Shown one piece after another: positions 43,882-51,108 of a stretch of 54,992 bases of DNA. The notes under the pieces are model-generated. The model saw nothing but the letters and a program-made list of their open reading frames with translations. It had not been told where the DNA came from and ran no database searches. The first letter of the stretch is position 1; each line of letters begins with the position of its first letter. The DNA is from Oscillospiraceae bacterium. Its GTDB lineage: Bacteria > Bacillota > Clostridia > Oscillospirales > Acutalibacteraceae. The DNA lies in the NCBI GenBank assembly GCA_015065615.1, contig SVPY01000018.1, positions 1 through 54,992 of the forward strand, read 5' to 3'. The position numbers and the translations under genes are program-made.

Positions 43882-44712
43882 TTATTCGTATTTTACTATG
43901 GTAATGCTTTTAATAATAACCTTACCTAAAGGCTTGTTATTTTCATCCGTCTCTACCTTTGATATCTTCTCTACTACGTCAAGTCCTTCAAAAACCTGAC
44001 CGAAAACAGTGTGGCCACTGCCTGCTGTATTGAAAGCGCCGTCAAGATGTAAATTACCGCCGTGCTCGTTATACATAGCCTTCACTTCATCTGAAAGCTT
44101 ATCAAGGTCAACACAACCGCCGTAATATTCATTGATAAACTCAGGGTCTTCTTTGTATGCATCGTAAAACATCTCATAATATTCCCAATCCGGAGCAGTC
44201 TTACAATAGTTAATAAAGAATTGGCTGGAGTTTGTATTCGGGCCTTTGTTAGCCATAGAAAGAGAACCTGTGATATTCACTAAATTCTCATTGAATTCAT
44301 CAGGGAAATCCTCATTCCATATACTGTCGCCGCCAATACCCGTGCCTGTGGGGTCGCCGCCCTGAATCATAAAATTATCCATAATTCTATGGAATGTAAG
44401 TCCGTCATAATAGCCTTCCAAAGCGAGCTTCTTGAAATTATAAACAGCCATAGGCGCTTCTTCAGGGAAAAATCTTATTTTAAAAGTACCAGAAGTTGTC
44501 TCCACCACGGCAATCTCCTCGCCGATTTCCGGCTCTTCTAATTGAAAACCCGCCTTTTTATTGGTTTTATTCTGTTTTAATTCGGACATTTTTACTATAC
44601 CGCCTTCTTCGGTATCAAGAACATTTACTTTCTCGGCGGATTTATCCGAGCAGGCAGTAAATACCGATACGGTTAATAATAGCACAAGAATAATTGAAAC
44701 AAACTTTTTCAT
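43882..44712 (-). CDS. Lipoprotein cyclophilin-type peptidyl-prolyl isomerase
   Basis: An exported foldase. A signal peptide ends in the lipobox VFTAC (Cys20), so it should be anchored on the outer face of the membrane. A linker to about residue 65 leads into the cyclophilin barrel with YDGLTFHRIMDNFMIQGGDP, NTNSSQFFI and HTVFGQVFEGLDVV. Between the last two there is an acidic insertion of about 55 residues, which ordinary cyclophilins lack. The catalytic Arg in FHRI is present. It is transcribed alone. Confidence 0.92.
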   Translation of the reverse strand: MKKFVSIILVLLLTVSVFTACSDKSAEKVNVLDTEEGGIVKMSELKQNKTNKKAGFQLEEPEIGEEIAVVETTSGTFKIRFFPEEAPMAVYNFKKLALEGYYDGLTFHRIMDNFMIQGGDPTGTGIGGDSIWNEDFPDEFNENLVNITGSLSMANKGPNTNSSQFFINYCKTAPDWEYYEMFYDAYKEDPEFINEYYGGCVDLDKLSDEVKAMYNEHGGNLHLDGAFNTAGSGHTVFGQVFEGLDVVEKISKVETDENNKPLGKVIIKSITIVKYE

Positions 44713-44849
44713 AGCAAACCTCTTAATTAAAAATCTTCATCTATTATATTTCATATTTATTAATAATTCAAGTCATACGCATTTTTATTTTTTTACAGTC
44801 ATATATATACATAAAATATAGAGTGTGATTAATGAAAGGACTATTTAAT

Positions 44850-45770
44850 ATGAAATATCTGCCCGAAGGTTATATTATAGACACACCTGAAAATCAAAAC
44901 AGTATGCTGAATCCCTCTTCTTTGGCAGAAGCACTAAAAGAAGAACGAATATTAGAAGCAAGAGCAATCGTTTGCGATCACGAACACAATATCATTGTTG
45001 ACTTAAAATGTATGAAAGGGATTATCCCTCGCGATGAAGGCGCCTTAGGCATAAAAGAAGGAACCGTACGTGATATCGCCATAATTTCAAGAGTAAACAG
45101 ACCCGTATGTTTTGTTATAAAAGAATTCGTACGTGATGTAAACGGAAATCTTACTGCTATTCTTTCAAGGCGCGAAGCACAGGAAAAATGTATGGAAAAC
45201 TACGTAAAAAAGTTGATTCCCGGAGATATTATAAACGCCAAAGTCACGCATATAGAGCAGTTCGGAATTTTTGCCGACATTGGCTGCGGAATTATTTCTC
45301 TTTTACCCATTGATTTGATATCGGTATCGAGAATCAACCATCCGTCTGAACGCTACAGCGTGGGTATGAATATCAAAGCCGTAGTAAAATCCTCGGAAAA
45401 CGGCAGAATAACTTTATCTCAAAAAGAACTTCTGGGCACCTGGCAGGAAAATGCAGATAATTTTTCACCGGGAGAAACCGTTGCAGGAGTAATAAGAAGC
45501 ATCGAAAACTACGGTATATTCGTTGAGCTCACCCCCAACCTTGCGGGTTTGGCTGAATTTAAAGATAATGTTTCATCGGGTCAGCAGGCAAGCGTATATA
45601 TCAAAAGCATTATTCCTCAAAGAATGAAAATCAAGCTGATAATTATCGAGACCTTTGAGCAAAATTATAAGCCCTCGGTACCTAAATATTATATAAACGA
45701 TACACATATAGATAAATTTACATATTCGCCGCCGTGTTCAAACAAGATAATAGAATCTTCTTTTGTATAA
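44850..45770 (+). CDS. S1-domain RNA-binding protein
   Basis: About 306 residues with two clear S1 domains: PGDIINAKVTHIEQFGIFAD to GRITLSQKELLGTW (about 125-205) and PGETVAGVIRSIENYGIFVEL to the mid-270s. A degenerate N-terminal beta-rich region may be a third. It resembles the short ribosomal protein S1 homologues of Bacillota but is not clearly ribosomal. The ATG six codons inside the longest frame is preferred, because AAAGGA sits 9 bases before it. The hairpin element begins 6 bases after its stop. Confidence 0.8.
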   Translation: MKYLPEGYIIDTPENQNSMLNPSSLAEALKEERILEARAIVCDHEHNIIVDLKCMKGIIPRDEGALGIKEGTVRDIAIISRVNRPVCFVIKEFVRDVNGNLTAILSRREAQEKCMENYVKKLIPGDIINAKVTHIEQFGIFADIGCGIISLLPIDLISVSRINHPSERYSVGMNIKAVVKSSENGRITLSQKELLGTWQENADNFSPGETVAGVIRSIENYGIFVELTPNLAGLAEFKDNVSSGQQASVYIKSIIPQRMKIKLIIIETFEQNYKPSVPKYYINDTHIDKFTYSPPCSNKIIESSFV

Positions 45771-45775
45771 AAATT

Positions 45776-46203
45776 AAGCCATACGCCTTTGAAATGATAC
45801 TCTTAACGGAGTATCGCTCCAGTTCTATTCGCCTATGGCGAGTTTTATTGCTACGCAGTGTTATTCGGCTTATGCCGAGTGATATTTGCTTCGCAAGTTT
45901 ATGGGCGAATAGTATATCTCTGAATCCGCAAGATTTCAATATAACTTTGTTTTATAAATATCTCGCCATAGGCGAGGGATTTTTAAAACAAAATATCACG
46001 CTGACTTTAGTCAGCATATCACTTAACAGACAAAAAGAAAGAGAAGACTCGTTAATATACGAATCTTCTCTTTTCTGTTGTTAGTGGGTTTGGGCTACTG
46101 CCCAAGTACATTTGTACGCACAAATGCGATGCCGGTTCTCAACGGAAGTTGAAGGATTTTCAAGTTCTCCGTTAAGTACAACACTCATTTGGGTGCATGG
46201 CTT
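45776..46203. mobile_element. 428-bp MITE-like hairpin-array element with terminal inverted repeats
   Basis: The ends are AAGCCATACGCC and, inverted, AAGCCATGCACC (10 of 12 identical), each followed by a second conserved block, TTAACGGAG. Inside are at least nine short hairpins: GATACTC/GAGTATC, TCGCC/GGCGA, TCGGC/GCCGA, TTGC/GCAA, CTCGCC/GGCGAG within a TTTGTTTTA/TAAAACAAA stem, GCTGACT/AGTCAGC, a 15-bp hairpin at 46038-46073, TTGGGC/GCCCAA and GTACA/TGTAC. Several are separated by GTGATAT or its complement ATATCAC. It encodes no protein and fills the whole gap between two converging genes. No clear target duplication was seen. Confidence 0.75.
46038..46073. terminator. Long hairpin within the element, probable bidirectional terminator
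   Basis: A 15-base arm (AAAGAGAAGA, one mismatch, TCGT) with a 6-base loop, extended outward by AACAG/CTGTT at 46025-46029 and 46075-46079. T-rich tracts lie on both sides. It could end both the S1-gene and the McsB-like transcripts. Confidence 0.55.
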
Positions 46204-46207
46204 TTTA

Positions 46208-47194
46208 TTAATAATAAACTTTTTCGAAAATTGACTTAATTAGCTTTGCTCTTCTTCTGTCTTTATTTTCATCTTCATATGAATATTCAATTGAGGAATC
46301 TCTTAAAATATCCATATATTTCTCGATTTCGCCGATATTAATACCAAAGATAAAGCCTTCCGAAATACCGATTTTGACTAAAGAGATCATCTGCAGCAGC
46401 ATATCATAATTTAGTTCCATTGAGTTCTTAAGAACTTCTACAGCTAATACTATGCTCTTTTTTATCTCATCGGTAATAAACATTGTTTCTCTTGCCGCTT
46501 TTTCTTCGTAAGCTAAATTTCTTACAACGGCAGTAAGATTTTCAAGGTATTCGTTTTCATCAACGAGACCTTTTAAAACGTTCCTGACTTTATAAATACT
46601 TCCGAATTCGCCTGTTTTCTCTATTTTTATTCCGAAGTTTTTCATACTTTCAGAGTATCTTTTAAGCTCTGATGTATGCTCAAGAGCAGGCAGATGCATT
46701 GTGCAGTAAGCATCTATTCCTGTACCGTTTTCCAATATTTCAGAAAACAGATAACCTATTTTATTATTAAAAGCCAGAGGCAATTCATCACAAATTACGT
46801 TATCGATATATTTTATTTTACTGTAAGCTTCATTTAATGATAAACCGAAGGATAAAGCGCTAATTCCTATATGCTCGTTATTATTTATTACTACGGAAAT
46901 TTTATCGCTTTCCGCTTTAAAGATGCCTATTGAAGAAAGTTCGGTTTTGTTAAAATTTTCAAGCTTTAAATAATCTTTAAGGAAATTAAATTCTCTTTCA
47001 CTTAAAAACACAGCTTCGTTATAATTAAATTTGCAGGGCAGCAAGTGAGCTTTATTTTTAATGTACTGCATTAAGTTTGAAAGCAGTTCATTTTTCTGGG
47101 CAGGAGTCATTTTCTCACAGAAAGGGTAGTTTTTTAAATTTCTTCTGAGGGAAACTGATGAATCAATTATAATATCATTATAAAAATCACTCAT
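46208..47194 (-). CDS. McsB-like protein arginine kinase homologue, probably inactive
   Basis: About 328 residues aligning end to end with McsB (phosphagen kinase fold plus C-terminal pArg-binding region EEKAARETMFITDEI and LVKIGISEGFI). Catalytic positions are lost. SSRxRLARN reads SSVSLRRNL, NEEDHxR reads NNNEHIG, SCPTNxGTGLR reads SEILENGTGID with neither Cys nor Arg, and the GEGSEA loop is deleted. The frame is intact and sits behind a strong promoter with McsA-like, so this looks like a maintained pseudoenzyme rather than a decaying gene. The ATG at 47194 follows AGGAGGG and overlaps mcsA by 8 bases. Confidence 0.75.
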   Translation of the reverse strand: MSDFYNDIIIDSSVSLRRNLKNYPFCEKMTPAQKNELLSNLMQYIKNKAHLLPCKFNYNEAVFLSEREFNFLKDYLKLENFNKTELSSIGIFKAESDKISVVINNNEHIGISALSFGLSLNEAYSKIKYIDNVICDELPLAFNNKIGYLFSEILENGTGIDAYCTMHLPALEHTSELKRYSESMKNFGIKIEKTGEFGSIYKVRNVLKGLVDENEYLENLTAVVRNLAYEEKAARETMFITDEIKKSIVLAVEVLKNSMELNYDMLLQMISLVKIGISEGFIFGINIGEIEKYMDILRDSSIEYSYEDENKDRRRAKLIKSIFEKVYY

Positions 47195-47567
47195 TATTTT
47201 CAGCCCTCCTTCTGTTTTCAAGCTCTCTTATTTCATCTCTGAGCACTGCTGCATCTTCATAACGTTCTTCTCTTACGGCAATATCAAGGAGCCTCTTTTT
47301 CGCCTCTTTAAGAGAAAGACTGGATATAGTTATAGCGGAAGTCTTATAAACCGGCACCAGAGCCTGCATTGCACCGGGAACCTTACCCTTATACGGAAAA
47401 TCACCGTATTTTTGCTTTCGCATCAACTCGATTTCCTCTGCAAAAATCTCATAACAAAAAGCGCATCCTGCTTTTTTATTTTCTGTTATCTCGTTTTTCA
47501 CAGTACCGCAAAACGGACATATTCTGTTATTATCGTTATAATAAGTATTTTCGTTTTTGTATTTCAT
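47187..47567 (-). CDS. McsA-like zinc-finger/UVR-motif protein
   Basis: 126 residues. One zinc site (CPFCG ... GCAFCY, residues about 17-39) and a C-terminal UVR helical hairpin (SLKEAKKRLLDIAVREERYEDAAVLRDEI, matching the UvrB/UvrC interaction motif). Normal McsA has two zinc-finger units before the UVR motif, so this is a shortened version. It precedes the McsB-like gene, but the usual partners ctsR and clpC are not in the window. In Bacillus McsA activates McsB; here it may act as a scaffold (inference). Confidence 0.75.
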   Translation of the reverse strand: MKYKNENTYYNDNNRICPFCGTVKNEITENKKAGCAFCYEIFAEEIELMRKQKYGDFPYKGKVPGAMQALVPVYKTSAITISSLSLKEAKKRLLDIAVREERYEDAAVLRDEIRELENRRRAENNE

Positions 47568-47602
47568 AAATAATAACTCCGATTGATTATTACTGTTATG
47601 TT

Positions 47603-47630
47603 ATTATACACAGAGATTTTTAATTGTCAA
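47603..47630 (-). promoter_or_regulatory. Promoter of the mcsA/mcsB-like operon
   Basis: On the minus strand a consensus TTGACA, 16 bases, consensus TATAAT, about 40 bases before the ATG. No CtsR heptad repeat is recognisable around it. Confidence 0.8.
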
Positions 47631-47653
47631 TAAATCATTTATTAATTATCTGT

Positions 47654-47681
47654 AACACTTTTCCTTACTGTACATAGTATA
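47654..47681 (+). promoter_or_regulatory. SigmaK-like promoter of the Cys-rich mini-gene
   Basis: AACA, 15 bases, CATAGTATA, fitting the mother-cell SigmaK pattern (-35 ACA-type, -10 CATAnnnTA), 27 bases before the start codon. No SigmaA promoter is evident in the same place. Confidence 0.5.
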
Positions 47682-47708
47682 TAGTGTAAATCGAAAGGAG
47701 GCATTTTT

Positions 47709-47846
47709 ATGTGCGGTAATTCTTGTTTTGGCGGTTGTTCCTGGATTATTATTATAATCCTCATTCTTCTCTGCTGCGGTAACGGTTTCGGCGGTAATGA
47801 TTGCGGCAACAACGGCTGTGGCTGCGGCGGTAACAACTGCTGCTGA
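47709..47846 (+). CDS. 45-residue Cys/Gly-rich membrane miniprotein, possibly sporulation-related
   Basis: An intact small gene with AAAGGAGG 7 bases upstream of the ATG. It begins MCGNSCFGGCSW, has a 9-residue hydrophobic stretch (IIIIILILL), then CCGNGFGGNDCGNNGCGCG and ends NNCC. Ten of 45 residues are Cys and twelve are Gly. The plan (short polar start, one hydrophobic segment, Gly-rich tail) resembles YjcZ-type sporulation miniproteins of Bacillota, though the Cys content is far higher. A SigmaK-like promoter and a terminator frame it. Metal binding or spore-coat crosslinking are possible roles, not shown. Confidence 0.7.
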   Translation: MCGNSCFGGCSWIIIIILILLCCGNGFGGNDCGNNGCGCGGNNCC

Positions 47847-47905
47847 TAAATAACGATAAAAGTGCGCTGTTTTGGGCGCAGTATCATAAAAAATAATCTT
47901 TATAG

Positions 47906-47946
47906 GTTCGGTGTAACCCCATAAAGGGCTGCACCGTTCCTTTTTA
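47906..47946 (+). terminator. Terminator after the Cys-rich mini-gene
   Basis: CGGTGTA/TGCACCG (one G-T wobble) with an inner CCC/GGG stem, then TTCC and T5. A smaller TGCGC/GCGCA hairpin lies closer to the stop. Confidence 0.75.
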
Positions 47947-48000
47947 TCATTTAAATACACAAAAATAAGTAAATTGATTACCCAAGGGGTCAAGGCTTAT

Positions 48001-48064
48001 ATAGCGAAAAATTCCCCGTCGGAAACGCAGAAATCACAGCGCTCCGAACGGGGGCTTTTGCTAT
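48001..48064. repeat. 64-bp imperfect hairpin at the end of a gene remnant
   Basis: ATAGC-AAAA at the left pairs with TTTT-GCTAT at the right; inside, CCCCGT-GGA pairs with TCC-ACGGGG around a loop of about 20 bases. It overlaps the stop codon of the remnant at 48061. No T-run follows on either side, so it may be a structured 3' end or an element boundary. The flanking 47947-48000 stretch holds nothing that I recognise. Confidence 0.5.
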
Positions 48065-48231
48065 TTAGTTTTCAGTTTATCCATAATATATTGATAGTTC
48101 TTTGCCCTATGCGGCAAGGTACAGTTTGAGCAATCCTTTATACCTTTTTCGGTAAAACTGTGATTTCCGCCGCAATTCTCTAAATGATATAGTGGGTCAG
48201 AAGCGCATCCATAACGGAATTGCCGTTCTTA
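48061..48231 (-). pseudogene. C-terminal fragment of a Cys-containing protein of unknown family
   Basis: A short minus-strand frame reading YGCASDPLYHLENCGGN and later KDCSNCTLPHRAKNYQYIM before its stop. The Cys pattern (C, C, CxxC) looks protein-like and the composition differs from a random frame, but there is no start codon or ribosome site and a stop closes it upstream. It overlaps the next fragment in another frame. I read it as the tail of a truncated gene, perhaps from a mobile element; the identity is unknown. Confidence 0.35.
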
Positions 48232-48437
48232 ATAAAGCGGCTGTCAGCATCGGGGTTGATGCCCCAAGTAGTAGTAGCGACGATAACCCACGCGCAGCTT
48301 TCAGAGCATTCGCTGCCGCCTGAAGCAAATGTGCCGTTATCATGCTGCAGGGACAGAATGGAATCGATGCACTGCTGGCGGATGGTGGTGTCATTGGTGG
48401 CATAGTCGTTGGAATCCAGAGCTATCAATGCCCACAA
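48180..48437 (-). pseudogene. Fragment of a prenyltransferase-repeat (transcobalamin-like) protein
   Basis: 85 codons resembling one and a half repeats of the alpha/alpha-toroid found in squalene oxidase and in the N-terminal domain of bacterial transcobalamin-like proteins: ALIALDSNDYATND, IDSILSLQHDNGTFASGG and SVMDALLTHY are typical repeat ends. A complete protein would have several hundred residues, a signal peptide and usually a DUF4430 domain; none is here. It lies downstream of a cobalamin riboswitch, which fits a lost B12-binding surface protein. A TTG with AAAGGAGG at its 5' edge may be chance. Confidence 0.55.
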
Positions 48438-48534
48438 CCCTCCTTTACAAACAAAAATACTCTTTCAACCAAAAAGGTAAAAAGAGTACAACTGACTTAA
48501 AACAACACAGCGAATAAGAGCTTGGGAATTTACA

Positions 48535-48592
48535 AATAAAAAAGAGTGCAAAACCAAAGCCGACTATGCGGCGATAAATCGGCTGCACTCTT
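48535..48592 (-). terminator. Terminator forming the expression platform of the cobalamin riboswitch
   Basis: GAGTGCA/TGCACTC and an inner GCCGA/TCGGC stem, with T6 on the minus strand, 28 bases after the riboswitch aptamer. Its position suits premature termination when B12 is bound. Confidence 0.75.
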
Positions 48593-48619
48593 CTTACCAA
48601 AGTTGTGTTGAACCTAAAA

Positions 48620-48822
48620 AGCTACGGCAGGTCTCCTGACTTATGATGTGGCAATATATATTGCCGGGAAACTATCCTTCTCAAAGTGCAAGCATTACTA
48701 CCAAACACTTCAATGGACTTTGTGTTACCATTCAGTCAAATACAGTAATGGCGGTTGTTCAGGATTCGAACCTGATTCCCTTTTTCATCTACTAAGTTAA
48801 CAACTTTTCAAACCGTATCTTC
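48620..48822 (-). promoter_or_regulatory. Cobalamin (B12) riboswitch
   Basis: On the minus strand the B12 box AAGTCAGGAGACCTGCC is intact near the 3' end. Upstream lie AAAAAGGGAATCAGG...CCTGAA (the aptamer P3-P4 start), ACCGCCATTACTGTA (matching the CCCGCCACTGT core) and GAGAAGGATAG. TACGG and CCGTA at the two ends close the outer stem. It represses downstream genes when adenosyl- or other cobalamin binds. The only downstream coding matter is gene fragments, so the switch appears orphaned. Confidence 0.88.
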
Positions 48823-48846
48823 TTATATCGTATTTAATTTTTTGAC

Positions 48847-48875
48847 ACTATACCATAACCGAAGACATTTTGCAA
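48847..48875 (-). promoter_or_regulatory. Promoter of the cobalamin riboswitch transcript
   Basis: On the minus strand TTGCAA, 17 bases, TATAGT, about 25 bases upstream of the aptamer. The stretch from here to 48984 holds GAGTCGG/CCGACTC inverted repeats, which may form the 3' end of the upstream glycosidase operon, and a short frame of unknown meaning. Confidence 0.65.
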
Positions 48876-48984
48876 TATGCTAAAACGAACATTTTTACAC
48901 AAATCGCTCTGCTTTATACTGCTACGCCCTTTGAGTCGGTCAAGAAGTTTATTTTCGGTTGTCGCTCCCGACTCATACAGTTTT

Positions 48985-51099
48985 TTATTTCACAACGTTT
49001 AAACCGTCGGGAATAATAAACTCGGGTTCTTTGCCTTCTTCCAAATTACAAACAAGCATACCGTAAGGTGTGGGCATTTCTATCTTTGCTTTCTTTAAAC
49101 CCAAAAGTGAGGGATTGAAACTTATCTTCTTGAAGTTCTCCTCCAGCATTTCAAAACCGAGCAAAGCTTTGGGCAGCGAATAAGCAGGTGTACCACCCCA
49201 TGCGTGGCTGTGGTCAAAGCTATACTCGGGAGTGGGTTTATAGAAGCCTTCAACAAGACCTTTATCACATTCCTTTACAGGCTCATACCATTTTTCAAGT
49301 ATTTTTAATGTGTACTTATCCCTGAGACCGTACTTGTAAACAGCTTCCAAAAGGAAATGCATAAAGTAAGGCTGTACTACGCCGAGCTCATCGTTATTCA
49401 TTACTTCATCTAAAAGTCTTACCGAAGTCTCTTTATCGCAAACGCCGAATAAAGCCGCAAGAATATTGGCATGCTTTCTATAGTAGCGTTTTTCCACGTT
49501 CTGAGGCATATGTTCGCTTATCAAATATTCCTCTGTAGGTGTATTTAAGCCTTCGAAATATAAGCCTCTCTCCGTGTCGTAAAGATACTCGTTTATTGAT
49601 TTCTTTAAATTTTCCGCTTTATTTTCACAATCAGCAGCCATTTCGTTTTCTCTTAGCAAGCTGTATATTTTGGCGGCGCATTTCAAGGCGCCGTAATAAT
49701 ACATATTAAGGCAGCTCTGACCCAAAGCTTTCGGCGGATGATGTAAATTGATTTTATCGATATAAATCCAATCGATAAACATATAATCGGAGGGTTTTTC
49801 CAGTAATCCGTTATCACCCATATAAGTATCAAAGAGATCAAGAAGCAGCATAAGCGCATTTTTACAGTACTTAAGCATCTCAATATTTCCTGTAGACATA
49901 TAGGTATCGTAAGCCATCAAAACCCAAATAAGGCTGTAAGTGGTATGGAACATCTTGCCGTGATTGTGCATCAGCTGATCGGCAGTTCTTATAACGTCGA
50001 ACTCGCTGAGTCTCATATCACCGAAGGTAAATAAAGTCATCAGCGATTCTATGTAGTAGTCACCGGTACATGCAAGAGGTTCTGTATGTCGGGGACTATC
50101 TAGATGAATATACTGACGGCAGTATTTAAGAGTATGAGAACATACGTCAAACACTTTATTAAGCATTAAATCGCTTGTGACTGTTTTGGCTTCGACAGGT
50201 GTGGGGTAACACGCAGCGATAAACATAGGCTCAATTTCAGCCTCAAAACTTGATTCACTTTTAATTTTTAAAAGCAATCCCCCTGCGCTGTGCATTTTAA
50301 ACCCGCGATATTCACCATCTTTAGTAAAAACTAAATTCTCTTCATAGCCATCGTAATTTTGTTCATAGCACTTAAACAGAATATTGATTTTACCTTGAGT
50401 TTTAACTTTCACGTAAATATATCCGCCGTAAATTAAATCAAGAGGTAAATCCACCGTTTTTTCTTCGTAAGGAAGAACTTTAATTAAGTTATTTTCAGGA
50501 ACAATTAATTTTTCGGTTCTTACGGGAATTAAAGAATCGGTGGGATGCCAGATATTATTAATTTCTTGGGCGTTTACAAATGAATCCTCTTCATAGCTGT
50601 TATTAAAAGAACGGGATTTATCGTAAAATACGTTTCTTCTTGCAAGCCACGTGCTATCTGTACTGATTAATTTTTTAGTGCCGTCTGTAAAAGTTACGCA
50701 TCCGCTTAGCATAAATCCGCCGTGACCCAATGAATAGTCAAGAATCTCGGTTGAGCCTAATTTAACTCTTGCGAATAAACTGATTTTATCCGCATTCAAA
50801 TCTATATCTAAATTTGATGCGTAATAATTACTTCTCGCTCTGTTGTTTGCTGTAAAATCTCCGCCTACGTTTACGGGACCGGTGGCAATAACTTCACCGT
50901 TTAAATAAAGCTGATATTCCGTATCGCCCGAAAAACGAAGCTTAAGGTTCTTTATGGTTTTAGAAAAATTATACTCACGTTTAAATTCTGCCACGGTAAA
51001 ATTTTCGGGCACAGCACTGCATAGCACAGAGTAAGGAACCGTCTGATACTCAGGGTATTTATCTTCCGGAAGCCATATCCAATGTTCGTAATTAATCAT
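48985..51099 (-). CDS. GH78-like alpha-L-rhamnosidase family protein
   Basis: 704 residues. N-terminal beta-sandwich domains (KLRFSGDTEYQLYLNGEVIATGP, the lectin-like rhamnosidase N-domain) precede an (alpha/alpha)6 barrel with DSPRHTEPLACTGDYYIESL, where GH78 enzymes have the DxxxRxE/WTGD catalytic region, and FDHSHAWGGTPAYSLPKALL near the end. A short C-terminal beta domain follows. There is no signal peptide, so it should act on imported oligosaccharides. Rhamnosidase activity is inferred from the fold and motifs; other alpha-L-sugars are possible. It is last in the four-gene operon. Confidence 0.8.
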   Translation of the reverse strand: MINYEHWIWLPEDKYPEYQTVPYSVLCSAVPENFTVAEFKREYNFSKTIKNLKLRFSGDTEYQLYLNGEVIATGPVNVGGDFTANNRARSNYYASNLDIDLNADKISLFARVKLGSTEILDYSLGHGGFMLSGCVTFTDGTKKLISTDSTWLARRNVFYDKSRSFNNSYEEDSFVNAQEINNIWHPTDSLIPVRTEKLIVPENNLIKVLPYEEKTVDLPLDLIYGGYIYVKVKTQGKINILFKCYEQNYDGYEENLVFTKDGEYRGFKMHSAGGLLLKIKSESSFEAEIEPMFIAACYPTPVEAKTVTSDLMLNKVFDVCSHTLKYCRQYIHLDSPRHTEPLACTGDYYIESLMTLFTFGDMRLSEFDVIRTADQLMHNHGKMFHTTYSLIWVLMAYDTYMSTGNIEMLKYCKNALMLLLDLFDTYMGDNGLLEKPSDYMFIDWIYIDKINLHHPPKALGQSCLNMYYYGALKCAAKIYSLLRENEMAADCENKAENLKKSINEYLYDTERGLYFEGLNTPTEEYLISEHMPQNVEKRYYRKHANILAALFGVCDKETSVRLLDEVMNNDELGVVQPYFMHFLLEAVYKYGLRDKYTLKILEKWYEPVKECDKGLVEGFYKPTPEYSFDHSHAWGGTPAYSLPKALLGFEMLEENFKKISFNPSLLGLKKAKIEMPTPYGMLVCNLEEGKEPEFIIPDGLNVVK

Positions 51100-51108
51100 A
51101 AATCCTCC

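Noticed and set aside
45734-46084. 116-codon plus-strand frame
   Set aside because: It crosses the end of the S1-domain gene and the hairpin element; its peptide is a translation of palindromes.
45776-46203. CRISPR array
   Set aside because: The hairpins differ in sequence and length, with no constant repeat and unique spacers, and no cas genes are present.
47646-47993. Minus-strand frames of 115 and 81 codons
   Set aside because: They are antisense to the Cys-rich mini-gene, with Ala/Pro runs that mirror its Gly/Cys codons, and lack ribosome sites.
48880-48984. Short minus-strand coding fragment upstream of the riboswitch
   Set aside because: It reads as a plausible peptide but has no start and contains the riboswitch -35 box; there is no support beyond an open frame.
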